A DNA stretch of 64,000 nt from Anthropogastromicrobium aceti (GCF_025567095.1 NZ_JAOQJH010000007.1), one strand, 5' to 3'; counted from the first letter of the stretch, positions 42,159 to 51,748 are shown. Program-made: numbers and translations. Notes: a model not told the origin generated them from the sequence alone.

Positions 42159-44438
42159 ATGAATCCAGAAGAAGAAGGATTAATCCCGCCAAAACCTTCG
42201 GTTAAGGCACCGGCTAATTTTACATCGCCGGATGAATTATATAAAGAATTAGAGGATAGTGTCAGAAAGTATCATCCATCGGATGATCTGTCACTGATTC
42301 GCAAGGCCTATGAGGTTGCACTAAATTCGCACGGAGATCAGCGCAGACGCTCCGGAGAGCCGTATATCATCCATCCGCTTTGCGTAGCAATTATATTAGC
42401 AGAGCTGGAACTTGATAAGGAAAGTATTGCGGCAGGACTTCTTCATGATGTCTTAGAGGACACCCCGATGACTCTAAAAGAATTGATTGGGATTTTTGGA
42501 GAAGAAATCGCATTTTTGGTAGATGGCGTAACAAAGCTGACGCAGATCAACTGGGACATGGATAAGATTGAGATCCAGGCAGAAAATCTTAGAAAGATGT
42601 TTCTTGCTATGGCAAAGGATATCCGTGTTATCATGGTAAAGCTTGCAGACCGTCTGCACAATATGCGTACAGGTCAGTTCTGGAAGCCAGAGACGCAGAA
42701 ACAAAAGGCAAAAGAAACACTTGAGATTTATTCGCCGCTTGCATCACGTCTTGGTATTTCTAAAATCAAGACAGAGCTTGACGATTTGTCTCTTATGTAT
42801 CTGCACCCTGATGTCTATAAGGAACTGACAGAAAAGATTTACAGCACGCAGGATGCGCGCGAGCGTTTTATCGATGAAATCAAATCTGAGGTTGCTGTCA
42901 AGCTTGAGGAGGCTGAAATTAAGGCTGAGATATCAGGCCGCGTTAAGCATCTGTTTAGCATCTATAAAAAGATGGTAAATCAGGATAAAACACTTGATCA
43001 GATCTATGATATTTTTGCAGTTCGTATTATTGTTGATACAGTAAAGGACTGTTATGCAGCACTTGGTGTTATTCATGAAATGTATCATCCTATTACGGTT
43101 CGTTTTAAGGATTACATTGCAATGCCGAAGCCAAATATGTATCAGTCACTTCATACGACTCTGATTGCAAAGAATGGTCAGCCGTTTGAGATTCAGATTC
43201 GTACCTTTGAGATGCATCGCACTGCTGAGTATGGTATCGCGGCACACTGGAAATACAAGGAGCGCGGTTCGGGAGACACTACAGTGCGTGATGAAGAGGC
43301 AAAGCTTTCTTGGCTTCGTCAGATTCTTGAATGGCAGAAGGATGTTTCCGATAATAAAGAATTTATCAGCATGGTAAAAAATGATCTTGATTTATTCTCG
43401 GATAATGTATACTGCTTTACACCGCAGGGTGATGTAAAGAATCTTCCTGCTGGATCTACACCGATTGACTTTGCTTACAGCATTCACTCAGCAGTAGGAA
43501 ACCGCATGAAGCAGGCGGCAGTTAATGGCAAGATGGTTCCTCTTGATTATAAGATTCAAAATGGTGATCGAATAGAGATTTTCACTTCTCAGAATGTCAA
43601 AGGACCTAGCCGTGACTGGTTAAATATCGCAAAGAGTACACAGGCTAAAAATAAGATTAATCAGTGGTTCAAGCAGGAAGGACGAGCTGGAAATATCACT
43701 AGAGGAAAGGAGCTTGTTGCCAGCTGTGCCAAGGGCAAAGGTTTTGAGATCAGTGATCTGACAAAGCCGGAGTTTACAAAGAAGGTTGTCACAAAATATG
43801 GCTTCCGTGATTGGGATTCTATTTTGGCAGCAGTAGGACACGGCGGACTTAAGGAAGGCCAGATTGTAAACAAGCTGATTGATCTTTATCAGGAATCTAA
43901 GAAGAAAGCACCGACAGATGAGCAGGTTTTGGCGTCTGTAATTGAAAATAATAAGAACAAGCCAGTCAAGATTCGCAGCACAAACGGCGTTTTAGTCAAT
44001 GGTGTTGTTGATGTTAATGTTCGCTTTTCAAGATGCTGTTCGCCAGTTCCAGGTGATGAGATTGTTGGCTTTATTACAAGAGGACGCGGTATTTCTATTC
44101 ACCGTACAGACTGTGTAAATGTCATAGCGCTTCCAGAGTCTGAAAAGTCACGTCTTGTCGATGTTGAGTGGCAGCAGGAAAGCTTCCATTCTAATGAGAA
44201 GTTTATGGCAGAGATCAAGATCTTCTGTAACAATCGTATTGGTATTTTTGCAGATATCTCTAAGATTTTTACAGAGCGAGAGATTGACATTGCTTCCATG
44301 AGTTCTAAGACAAGTAAGCAGGGAACGGCAACTATCAACATGTCATTTGAAGTTGGCGGTGTAGATGCTCTGCAGCAGCTTATCAATCGCCTGATGGCAG
44401 TTAACAGCGTAATTGATATTGAACGTTCTAATGGATAA
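42159..44438 (+). CDS. relA: Bifunctional (p)ppGpp synthetase/hydrolase RelA/SpoT
   Basis: This stringent-response enzyme of about 759 residues has an HD hydrolase domain (AAGLLHDVLEDT near 95), a synthetase domain (YQSLHTTLI near 328), a TGS domain (VYCFTPQGDVKNLPAGSTPIDFAY in two parts, about 415), a helical linker and a C-terminal ACT domain (AEIKIFCNNRIGIFADIS). Both catalytic domains look intact. GTG 42150 and ATG 42159 each have a ribosome site; ATG is preferred. Confidence 0.95.
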   Translation: MNPEEEGLIPPKPSVKAPANFTSPDELYKELEDSVRKYHPSDDLSLIRKAYEVALNSHGDQRRRSGEPYIIHPLCVAIILAELELDKESIAAGLLHDVLEDTPMTLKELIGIFGEEIAFLVDGVTKLTQINWDMDKIEIQAENLRKMFLAMAKDIRVIMVKLADRLHNMRTGQFWKPETQKQKAKETLEIYSPLASRLGISKIKTELDDLSLMYLHPDVYKELTEKIYSTQDARERFIDEIKSEVAVKLEEAEIKAEISGRVKHLFSIYKKMVNQDKTLDQIYDIFAVRIIVDTVKDCYAALGVIHEMYHPITVRFKDYIAMPKPNMYQSLHTTLIAKNGQPFEIQIRTFEMHRTAEYGIAAHWKYKERGSGDTTVRDEEAKLSWLRQILEWQKDVSDNKEFISMVKNDLDLFSDNVYCFTPQGDVKNLPAGSTPIDFAYSIHSAVGNRMKQAAVNGKMVPLDYKIQNGDRIEIFTSQNVKGPSRDWLNIAKSTQAKNKINQWFKQEGRAGNITRGKELVASCAKGKGFEISDLTKPEFTKKVVTKYGFRDWDSILAAVGHGGLKEGQIVNKLIDLYQESKKKAPTDEQVLASVIENNKNKPVKIRSTNGVLVNGVVDVNVRFSRCCSPVPGDEIVGFITRGRGISIHRTDCVNVIALPESEKSRLVDVEWQQESFHSNEKFMAEIKIFCNNRIGIFADISKIFTEREIDIASMSSKTSKQGTATINMSFEVGGVDALQQLINRLMAVNSVIDIERSNG

Positions 44439-44462
44439 AACAATGATGTTATGCACAGATTG

Positions 44463-44490
44463 CAGGCAGGGTATTGGCCCTGCCTGTTTT
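44463..44490 (+). terminator. Terminator after relA
   Basis: CAGGCAGGG at 44463-44471 and CCCTGCCTG at 44478-44486 form nine perfect pairs with a six-base loop, followed by TTTT. This is a standard intrinsic terminator. Confidence 0.85.
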
Positions 44491-44544
44491 ATGTAGCGTT
44501 AACTGGCAGATTGGCAGCCCGTTTAAAAAGAAAGGACAGGTAAC

Positions 44545-45177
44545 ATGATGAGAATAGAGACAATTATGGTAGGTCAAATGGGGACAAATTGCTATTTGGC
44601 ATGGGATGAAGAAAGCAAACGCGGCTTTTTGGTGGATCCAGGTGAACAGGCAGATAAAATCATTCGCGTGTGCAGCCGTTATGAAATAAAGCCAGAGGCA
44701 ATACTTTTGACACACGGTCATTTTGACCACATCATGGCAGCAAAGAAAGTGAAGGAATATTATCAGATTCCTGTATACGCTGGCATTCATGAAGAGGAGC
44801 TTTTAGCAGATGCCGAGAAAAATCTTTCTGCGATGTGGGCTGAGGGCTTTACTATGAAGGCAGATGAGCTTGTTGTTGACAATCAAAAAATTGAGATTGC
44901 AGGAATGAAGATTACCGTGATTGAAACACCAGGTCATACACTAGGTGGTGTGTGCTATTATATAGAAAAGGAACATGTGCTGTTTGCGGGAGATACGTTG
45001 TTTTTCGAGAGCTATGGAAGAACAGATTTTCCTGGCGGAAGTATGTTTTCACTGATTCGTTCTCTTGGGAAAAAGCTATTTGTACTGCCAGATGAGACAG
45101 ATGTATATCCGGGTCATGGACAGGCGACCTCGATAGGTTATGAAAAAACACACAATCCGGCAGCAGGAATGCGATAA
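44545..45177 (+). CDS. Metallo-beta-lactamase fold hydrolase (glyoxalase II-like)
   Basis: The metal-binding motif of this 210-residue protein is THGHFDH near residue 57, with further ligands in TPGHT (about 130), GDTLF (about 151) and PGHG (about 192). This layout is that of small glyoxalase II-like hydrolases, which often act on thioesters; the substrate here is unknown. ATGATG gives two possible starts, with AAAGGACAGG upstream. It is followed by hemZ after 28 bases. Confidence 0.87.
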   Translation: MMRIETIMVGQMGTNCYLAWDEESKRGFLVDPGEQADKIIRVCSRYEIKPEAILLTHGHFDHIMAAKKVKEYYQIPVYAGIHEEELLADAEKNLSAMWAEGFTMKADELVVDNQKIEIAGMKITVIETPGHTLGGVCYYIEKEHVLFAGDTLFFESYGRTDFPGGSMFSLIRSLGKKLFVLPDETDVYPGHGQATSIGYEKTHNPAAGMR

Positions 45178-45205
45178 AAAGTAAAAGGAAAGCAAAGGAA
45201 ACGAT

Positions 45206-46699
45206 ATGATTTATTTTTATTTGGAATGCGATACATTAGATAACGATATTCGAAGCCTGTTTATGGCATTTTATCCGGGACGGGCAATTAAAAGAATTGA
45301 AACAAAGGAATATGCGTGTGCAGAGGGTGATTTGTTTCTTCGTGTGTGCATGAGTGATTGTGCAGAAACACAATGTTTAGCAAACGAGGATAACACTAAA
45401 AAGAAGATGACAATGGAGCTTATGCAGGATGGCACATTGCTTGAGGATGCATGTGAATGTGAATTGTCAGATCGAAAGGACACTAAAACAAAGGCAAAAT
45501 GTATGCTGTATTGTCTACTCTCTAAGCTTACAAAAAAAGAGCTTCCATGGGGAACACTGACAGGTATCCGACCGACAAAGATTGCAAGAACTATGCTGAT
45601 GGAAGGTGCTTCTGATGAGGAATGCATAGACTACATGAAAAATCAGATGCTTTGCGGTGAGGAAAAGACTATGCTTAGTCTTGATATTGCAAAGAGAGAA
45701 ATTAAGCTGCTTGATTGTCTGGACTATGAGGATGGATATAGTTTGTATGTCGGAATTGCATTTTGTCCGACAACATGTGCGTACTGCTCATTCACATCAT
45801 ATCCAGTGAGCCGATTTGGTGATCGTGTGGATGCATATCTTGATTCAATTGAAAAAGAGATTGACTATGTGGCAGAGGCTTTTAAAGATAAGAAGCTAAA
45901 CACAATATATATCGGTGGAGGTACGCCGACCACATTAGAGCCAGATCAGTTAGAACGCCTTCTCTCAAAGATTGAGAACTCCTTTAATTTGTCTTTCCTT
46001 CAGGAGTGGACAGTTGAGGCAGGACGCCCAGACAGCATCACACGTGAAAAACTTAAGACAATAAAACGTCATCCTGTCACACGTATAAGTATCAACCCAC
46101 AGACAATGAAAGACGAGACACTAGAACTGATTGGCCGAAGACATACAGTTTTGCAGGTAAAGGATGCCTTTTTGCTTGCAAGAGAAGAAGGCTTTGATAA
46201 TATTAACATGGACATCATTGTTGGATTGCCGCAGGAGACAAAAGAAGATGTTGAGAATACGCTGGAAGAAATCAAAAAGCTAGGACCAGACAATTTGACG
46301 GTTCACTCCCTGGCCATTAAGCGTGCTGCAAGATTAAATACTCAGAAGGAAGAATACGCAGGTATGAAGAGTGTTAATTCTGAAAGTACGATGGAGCTGA
46401 CACAAGATGCCGCAGAGGAAATGGGTATGAAGCCGTATTATCTGTACCGCCAGAAAAACATGACAGGAAATATGGAAAATGTTGGATACGCAAAGCCAGG
46501 AAAAGAAGGAATCTACAATATCTTGATCATGGAAGAAATGCAGACCATCGTAGCACTTGGTGCAGGAGCCATCACAAAGGCGGTATATCCAAACGGCAGG
46601 ATCGAAAGATGCGAAAATGTCAAGGATATCAAGACTTATCTGGAAAAAACAGACGAGATGATCGAACGTAAAAAGAGGCTTTTTGCGGACTGGAAATGA
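45206..46699 (+). CDS. hemZ: Coproporphyrinogen dehydrogenase HemZ
   Basis: This 497-residue radical SAM enzyme has its CX3CX2C motif in FCPTTCAYCSF near residue 190. The N-terminal 170 residues are the HemZ-specific region, and GGGTPTTLE plus NMDIIVGLPQE are the usual HemN/HemZ motifs. It is thought to oxidise coproporphyrinogen without oxygen. Length fits HemZ of Lachnospiraceae. A strong terminator lies 140 bases downstream. Confidence 0.9.
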   Translation: MIYFYLECDTLDNDIRSLFMAFYPGRAIKRIETKEYACAEGDLFLRVCMSDCAETQCLANEDNTKKKMTMELMQDGTLLEDACECELSDRKDTKTKAKCMLYCLLSKLTKKELPWGTLTGIRPTKIARTMLMEGASDEECIDYMKNQMLCGEEKTMLSLDIAKREIKLLDCLDYEDGYSLYVGIAFCPTTCAYCSFTSYPVSRFGDRVDAYLDSIEKEIDYVAEAFKDKKLNTIYIGGGTPTTLEPDQLERLLSKIENSFNLSFLQEWTVEAGRPDSITREKLKTIKRHPVTRISINPQTMKDETLELIGRRHTVLQVKDAFLLAREEGFDNINMDIIVGLPQETKEDVENTLEEIKKLGPDNLTVHSLAIKRAARLNTQKEEYAGMKSVNSESTMELTQDAAEEMGMKPYYLYRQKNMTGNMENVGYAKPGKEGIYNILIMEEMQTIVALGAGAITKAVYPNGRIERCENVKDIKTYLEKTDEMIERKKRLFADWK

Positions 46700-46837
46700 A
46701 GTCAGCAATACACAGATGATGATGGTTTTACATCATTTTTACATCAAATTGTTGCCTTATAATACGCGATAATATGTAATAACATGTAATATATGTAATA
46801 ATACTGCTGAGATTAACGAAACGAGAGTTTTGCTTTG

Positions 46838-46878
46838 GCGAATTCATTCATTGATTCAATGAGTGGGTTCGTCTTTTT
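46838..46878 (+). terminator. Terminator downstream of hemZ
   Basis: A 16-pair stem (46838-46853 with 46857-46872) with several G-U pairs and a three-base loop is followed by TTTTTTA. It separates hemZ from the small frame and the secreted-protein gene. Upstream, at 46769-46799, lies an AT-rich stretch with three copies of ATGTAATA. Confidence 0.75.
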
Positions 46879-46926
46879 TATTGGAATACCTGTTACTGTA
46901 AAAAAAATTTAAGGAGGTACAACAGT

Positions 46927-46989
46927 ATGAGTAGTACAGTGTTAGGTGCAATAAACAAAACAGAAAACGACAAAATTATTAGAAAATAA
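46927..46989 (+). CDS. Candidate 20-residue micro-gene
   Basis: ATG 46927 has a perfect AAGGAGGT site nine bases upstream and a frame of 20 sense codons (begins MSSTVLGAIN, ends DKIIRK) ending in TAA. It lies between a terminator and the promoter of the next gene. It may be a real small peptide, a leader, or the fossil 5' end of a lost gene. No relatives can be named. Confidence 0.4.
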   Translation: MSSTVLGAINKTENDKIIRK

Positions 46990-47028
46990 GACGATTTATA
47001 AAAAAATGTACGGATAATACAAAAACTA

Positions 47029-47057
47029 TTGACAAAATATATTGACTATATTATGAT
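47029..47057 (+). promoter_or_regulatory. Promoter of the secreted-protein gene
   Basis: TTGACA at 47029-47034 and TATGAT at 47052-47057 are 17 bases apart, 65 bases before the start codon at 47122. Confidence 0.72.
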
Positions 47058-47121
47058 GAAATCAAGAAAAGTGATGGTGAAATGAACATATCATGGTTTT
47101 AACGACCAGAAAGGAGCGCCT

Positions 47122-48093
47122 ATGAGAAAAATTTCAGAAAGAGGTTTATTTGGAGTATTAGTTATGATTATCAGTATGCTAGCTGTTCAGATGAGTGCAT
47201 TCGCTTTTAATACGTATGAAAATAGCGCACAGATAAAAGCTCAGCTTCAGTTAGATGCAGAGGATGAGGCAGTTTTAAATCAGTATTTCCAGAACAGAGC
47301 GGAAAATTTTTACGGGAATACAGTAGTGGATGGTTGGATGAAAGAGGAACAGCAGCAGCGAATAGCAGCGCTTAGCCAGTGGATGGAAAACTGTGGATTT
47401 AAGGTAGAAAAAGCAACAGTTGGTTTTACCGTAAATAGTGTATTGGCAAAGAATGAGAATGAAACCGTTGTACTTGGATCTGAATGGAATACATTAACTT
47501 ATAAGTTTGATTCGGAAAACGAGTCGAGAGATATGATATTTGAGACAATGCATGTATTGCATATATCAGAAATTACACATGAGATTACTTCAGATTGTTA
47601 CAGTGAGTATACAGGATATCAATATGGCTCTCAGGAAGAACTTTCTTATGTTCAGATTGGTGAGAACAACGGAGAACTTGGAAAAGGCACATTTCCAATC
47701 GAGGGTGTGCTGTGGGGAATGGAGGCACCGCAGTTAAGTGGAATGAATATAAGTACATTAACATTGCAGGATCTTTATAATATTTATGGAAATGATATGG
47801 AAGTAACGCTTCATTTCTCAGAAGACGGTCTATGGTGCTTAGAAGGAAAGTATGAATTAGGCGAAACAGACGTTGTAACTGAAATTCAAAACGAAGGCTG
47901 GTATGGAGAAGGTCAGTCGGTGGAGACACCAGATTATACCGCTTGGTATTTTGAAACTATACAGGAAGTTTCGTATCAGGACAAAGCGTTTTCAGAAGTG
48001 AATTGTGCAGAAGTTCGTGAATACCCAGATGGAACTGGACAGCTTATTCTCACGTTAGAAAAGATTCCAGCGGAAAACGTAGAGACAGAATAA
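47122..48093 (+). CDS. Secreted protein of unknown function
   Basis: The 323-residue product starts with a signal peptide (residues 1-27, RKISERG then GVLVMIISMLAVQMSAFA, cut probably after AFA). The mature part is acidic with many Glu and Asp and repeated short strands; no cysteine-pair or sorting motif is seen, so it may be released. It has its own promoter and an AAAGGAGCGCC site. A c-di-GMP riboswitch transcript begins just downstream. I do not recognise a family. Confidence 0.75.
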   Translation: MRKISERGLFGVLVMIISMLAVQMSAFAFNTYENSAQIKAQLQLDAEDEAVLNQYFQNRAENFYGNTVVDGWMKEEQQQRIAALSQWMENCGFKVEKATVGFTVNSVLAKNENETVVLGSEWNTLTYKFDSENESRDMIFETMHVLHISEITHEITSDCYSEYTGYQYGSQEELSYVQIGENNGELGKGTFPIEGVLWGMEAPQLSGMNISTLTLQDLYNIYGNDMEVTLHFSEDGLWCLEGKYELGETDVVTEIQNEGWYGEGQSVETPDYTAWYFETIQEVSYQDKAFSEVNCAEVREYPDGTGQLILTLEKIPAENVETE

Positions 48094-48136
48094 AGTTTGA
48101 TTCGATAAAAACATACAGATTTTTTATTTAACAGTA

Positions 48137-48165
48137 TTGACATGTAAACAACTTCATGGTATTTT
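48137..48165 (+). promoter_or_regulatory. Promoter of the riboswitch transcript
   Basis: TTGACA at 48137-48142 and TATTTT at 48160-48165 have a 17-base spacer, and the riboswitch begins about ten bases further on. Confidence 0.72.
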
Positions 48166-48175
48166 ATTTTCGAAA

Positions 48176-48270
48176 AAATAAAGGCAAACCTGCTGAAAAG
48201 CAGAGACGCAAAGCCAGAAGGGACTAAAGTCAGAATGTCTGATCATGTCAGCCGGTTGCCATTGTTTCCA
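48176..48270 (+). promoter_or_regulatory. Cyclic di-GMP-I (GEMM) riboswitch
   Basis: The conserved blocks are all present: GGCAAACC at 48183-48190, a stem CTGCT-GAAA-AGCAG with a GNRA tetraloop (48190-48203), GACGCAAAGCC (48205-48215), a second stem with a CTAAAG receptor-like loop, and a closing GGTTGCC (48254-48260). This is the class I c-di-GMP aptamer. The expression platform ends in a terminator at 48361-48394, before the PAS sensor gene. Whether the ligand turns expression on or off cannot be read safely. Confidence 0.88.
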
Positions 48271-48360
48271 TATCATGTATGGAAAAGATGTGAGAACGGA
48301 AGAAATTCCGATAACTTCTATTATACTATATGGATGTGTGATTTTAAAGAACCGTAGTAG

Positions 48361-48394
48361 GGACACTGGCAGAATTTTGGCAAGTGTCCTTTTT
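48361..48394 (+). terminator. Terminator of the riboswitch expression platform
   Basis: GGACACT at 48361-48367 and AGTGTCC at 48383-48389 form seven perfect pairs, followed by five T. It lies between the aptamer and the coding start at 48479, so it is the probable on/off point. Confidence 0.8.
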
Positions 48395-48478
48395 GTATGC
48401 AAAAATATATAAGAGAACTGGCAGGGACAAGTTCTCTGTATCGGTATACAGATAAAAAAGAATGAGGATTTTTATAAA

Positions 48479-49906
48479 ATGAGAAATTATGAAGACAAAA
48501 TATATTCTCTAGCTGAGACTATACCTGGACAGACACAGGCCATGTCACAGGCAGTACAGAAAACACTGGAAAATAATGGTGGTGTAGGCATAATGACAGG
48601 TTATTATGATCAAAACCTGTCTATTTTGTCTGTAAGTAATCTGCTGTTGCATAGTACAGGATATACATACGATACTTTCATGGAACAGACAAAAGGCTCA
48701 TTGAGAAACTTCTTTTATGACGAGGAAGATATACTGGAGCGAGACCGTTTTTTGCAGCTTCACGGAACAGGGGAAGCACAGATCCTTACAGCAGACGGTA
48801 CAGTGAATAATGTACGGCTTTGTAAAGAGGATGCGACAGATGAGGCGGGCAGACAGATTTGGGTTATGTCCGTACAGGTCAACTGGGATCATGTAAATCT
48901 GGCACTGCTCAATGAGGCTATCTATTCCGGCTTCTGGTATTTTGACTGTGACGAAAACAGTGAGATTGTGAATGCAAACTGGAGTCATGAATTTAGAAAA
49001 ATGCTTGGCTATCATGACACTCTGGACTTTCCGAATAAACTGGAATCCTGGTCAGATCTTCTGCATCCACAGGATAAAGAAAGAGTAATGGCGCAGCTTC
49101 AGGCGGCAATTGCGGATAAGACGAACCAGATAAAATACCAGGTAGAGTATCGTCTGAGAATGAAGAATAATCAGTACCAGTGGTTTCGGGCATCGGCAGA
49201 AGTAATACGCCGTCTGGATGGTTCTGCCAGTAGGATTGCCGGGATTTTTATTAACATTGATGGGGAGAAAAAAGAAATCATGCAGGCACAAAAATCTGCT
49301 GCTTTTCACCGGGCTTTTACGAAAGCAGATTTGTGCGAGTATTATGTGAATCTGGAAGCGAATACTTTTGATACCTTTAAGGTTGAACCGTCCCTGATGA
49401 CAGTCTTTGAACAGAGTTATACGTGGGATGAATTGATTCGCCATTTTGTGGATTCCTATGTTGTGGAGACAGATAAGAAGGCGGTATCCTCTTTTTACGA
49501 CCGTGGTTATATTGCAGAAAAGCTGAAGGGTCTGGAAACTGAATTGTCTTTGGAGTGCCGAATCACTCTGAATGGAGAAGAACGATGGGTTCGCAATGTG
49601 ATCATACGTGGCGAGATAGAGGATTCAGAATATGCCATGATCTTTCTGCGTGATATCACGGATGCAAAGGTAGAGAGCGCACGGCATCTGCAGATGGCAG
49701 CGGATAATGCTTCCATGGAGCAGCTGATTCAGAGTATTGTGCGTCTGGTTGACCGCTTTGTTGTCTGTGATTTGGAAAATGACAGATATGAATTCTACAA
49801 TCTGAATGGCCAGATAATATATAAACCTCTGGGATTTTATCATGATTTCCAGAGGCAGGTTCTTGAAAAGTATAGACACTGGAACCATTGGAAGCTATGG
49901 ATATAA
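48479..49906 (+). CDS. PAS-domain sensor part of a split hybrid kinase
   Basis: This 475-residue protein is soluble with no membrane helix. It has about three PAS-type domains, including LLNEAIYSGFWYFDCDENS, WSDLLHPQDKERV and a PAC-like YRLRMKNNQYQWFRA. The frame ends in a short unrelated tail (HWNHWKLWI) where the partner gene's frame takes over; an ancestral single gene probably read on into the fourth PAS and the kinase. It overlaps the next gene as TAATG at 49904-49908. The upstream c-di-GMP riboswitch probably controls it. Confidence 0.78.
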   Translation: MRNYEDKIYSLAETIPGQTQAMSQAVQKTLENNGGVGIMTGYYDQNLSILSVSNLLLHSTGYTYDTFMEQTKGSLRNFFYDEEDILERDRFLQLHGTGEAQILTADGTVNNVRLCKEDATDEAGRQIWVMSVQVNWDHVNLALLNEAIYSGFWYFDCDENSEIVNANWSHEFRKMLGYHDTLDFPNKLESWSDLLHPQDKERVMAQLQAAIADKTNQIKYQVEYRLRMKNNQYQWFRASAEVIRRLDGSASRIAGIFINIDGEKKEIMQAQKSAAFHRAFTKADLCEYYVNLEANTFDTFKVEPSLMTVFEQSYTWDELIRHFVDSYVVETDKKAVSSFYDRGYIAEKLKGLETELSLECRITLNGEERWVRNVIIRGEIEDSEYAMIFLRDITDAKVESARHLQMAADNASMEQLIQSIVRLVDRFVVCDLENDRYEFYNLNGQIIYKPLGFYHDFQRQVLEKYRHWNHWKLWI

Positions 49907-51684
49907 TGATAACACCGGAAAATATCCGGAAGAATCTGAAATGTGAAAATGATATTTATAAGTTTGAGTACTGCAGCCTGGATGAAAAGACTTATAAAAT
50001 AGCTTCTTATATTCCATTAAAATGGGAAAATGGAAAGCTCGTAAGAGTATTGCTGGCATCCATAGATGTGACACAGGAGAAAAAAGCAGAGATCGAATCT
50101 CGTCAGGCATTGAAAGAGGCTTACCGGTCGGCAGAAAATGCAAATCGTGCGAAGACAGAATTTCTTTCCAATATGTCCCATGATATCCGGACACCGATGA
50201 ATGCCATTGTTGGTCTGACGGCAATCGCAGGAGCAAATATTGAGAGTCATGACAGAGTTATTGAGTGTCTTGGCAAGATTACAGAATCAAGTCGTCATCT
50301 GTTGGGGCTGATCAATGGAGTATTGGATATGGCACGTATTGAAAGTGGAAAAATGACGCTGGCTCAGGAAGATTTCAATCTGTCGGAGCTTGTGGATAAT
50401 CTTATTACGCTTACGAAACCGGTGCTTGATGAACATAAACATAATTTTGATATACACATCAATCATATTGAACATGAGGATGTCTGTGGTGACAGCCTGA
50501 GAATCCAGCAGGTATTTGTGAATCTGATGAGCAATGCGATCAAGTATACACCAGATGGTGGAAATATTACCTTTTCTATAGAGGAAAAGCCAAATGGATT
50601 TTCGGAACTTGGATGCTATGAATTTTCGATTGAGGATAATGGGATCGGTATGTCACCGGAATTCCAGAAGATCATGTTTGATCCTTTCAGCCGCGCAGAT
50701 GACCACAGGACAACCAAGGTTCAGGGAACTGGTCTGGGAATGGCAATCAGCAGAAATATTGTGAACCTGATGAATGGCACTATTAAAGTGGATAGTACCT
50801 TACACAAGGGAACTAAAATTACAGTAACAATTTATCTAGAGCTTCAGGAAAAAGAAAAAGAACATGACAGAGATCTGATGAATCTGCCTGTTCTGGTTGT
50901 GGATGATGATAAGACGTGCTGTGAAAGTACAGTTGCCACACTGAAGGAAATCGGTATTACAGGTGAATGGGTTCTCTCTGGCAGGGAAGCCGTTGAGCGC
51001 TGTTATGCACGTCATGAGTTGAAAAATGATTATTTTGCTGTTATTTTAGACTGGAAGATGCCGGAAATGGATGGCATAGAAACTGCCAGACAGATCAGAA
51101 AACGGATAGGTAAAGAGATCACCATCATTGTATTGACATCTTATGAATTTAGCGAGATCGAAGAAGAAGCAAAGGCTGCAGGCATAGATGCTTTTATTGC
51201 AAAACCGCTGTTTCGTTCCCGTCTGACGGCTACACTGCGGCAGTTTACTTCTGGTAAAACAGAAAAAACAGCAAGAAATTATCTGGAGGAACTGGCAAAA
51301 GCAGATTACACAGGAAAAAGGATTCTGTTGGTCGAGGATAATGAGTTAAACAGAGAAATTGCTGTTGAAATTTTGCAGATGACAGGTGCAGAAGTGGAAA
51401 CGGCAGAAAATGGGAAAATTGCAGTTGAGAAAGTGGAAGCTTCTCCGAAAAGTTCGTATGATCTTATTTTTATGGATATTCAAATGCCTGTCATGAATGG
51501 CTACGAGGCAACAGCAGCAATCAGGAGTCTTCCGGGTGAACAGGGAAAACTGCCTATTGTTGCCATGACCGCCAATGCTTTTGCGGAAGATGTACAGCTG
51601 GCCAAAAATACAGGCATGAATGGACATATCGCGAAACCGCTGGATATGAATAAACTTAATGATGTTTTGGAAAACTGGCTGTAA
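49906..51684 (+). CDS. Hybrid histidine kinase with two receiver domains (second part of split gene)
   Basis: The 592 residues from ATG 49906 start with the rest of a PAS domain. The histidine kinase has FLSNMSHDIRTPMNAIVG near residue 88 and an ATPase with NLMSNAIKY, DNGIGM and GTGLGM. Two receiver domains follow: VVDDD/ILDWKMPEMDG and VEDNE/FMDIQMPVMNG, both with their aspartates. No Hpt domain is seen. The start overlaps the previous stop, with GGAAG 11 bases upstream, so reinitiation is possible. An in-frame TTG at 49888 is another start. Confidence 0.78.
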   Translation: MITPENIRKNLKCENDIYKFEYCSLDEKTYKIASYIPLKWENGKLVRVLLASIDVTQEKKAEIESRQALKEAYRSAENANRAKTEFLSNMSHDIRTPMNAIVGLTAIAGANIESHDRVIECLGKITESSRHLLGLINGVLDMARIESGKMTLAQEDFNLSELVDNLITLTKPVLDEHKHNFDIHINHIEHEDVCGDSLRIQQVFVNLMSNAIKYTPDGGNITFSIEEKPNGFSELGCYEFSIEDNGIGMSPEFQKIMFDPFSRADDHRTTKVQGTGLGMAISRNIVNLMNGTIKVDSTLHKGTKITVTIYLELQEKEKEHDRDLMNLPVLVVDDDKTCCESTVATLKEIGITGEWVLSGREAVERCYARHELKNDYFAVILDWKMPEMDGIETARQIRKRIGKEITIIVLTSYEFSEIEEEAKAAGIDAFIAKPLFRSRLTATLRQFTSGKTEKTARNYLEELAKADYTGKRILLVEDNELNREIAVEILQMTGAEVETAENGKIAVEKVEASPKSSYDLIFMDIQMPVMNGYEATAAIRSLPGEQGKLPIVAMTANAFAEDVQLAKNTGMNGHIAKPLDMNKLNDVLENWL

Positions 51685-51718
51685 TTTATTCTCATGGGAT
51701 GGGAAAACTAAAAAACAG

Positions 51719-51748
51719 TTGACACAGCCTATTGCAAAAACGTATAAT
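51719..51748 (+). promoter_or_regulatory. Promoter of hisS
   Basis: TTGACA at 51719-51724 and TATAAT at 51743-51748 are 18 bases apart. No T-box leader fits into the remaining 56 bases before hisS. Confidence 0.75.
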
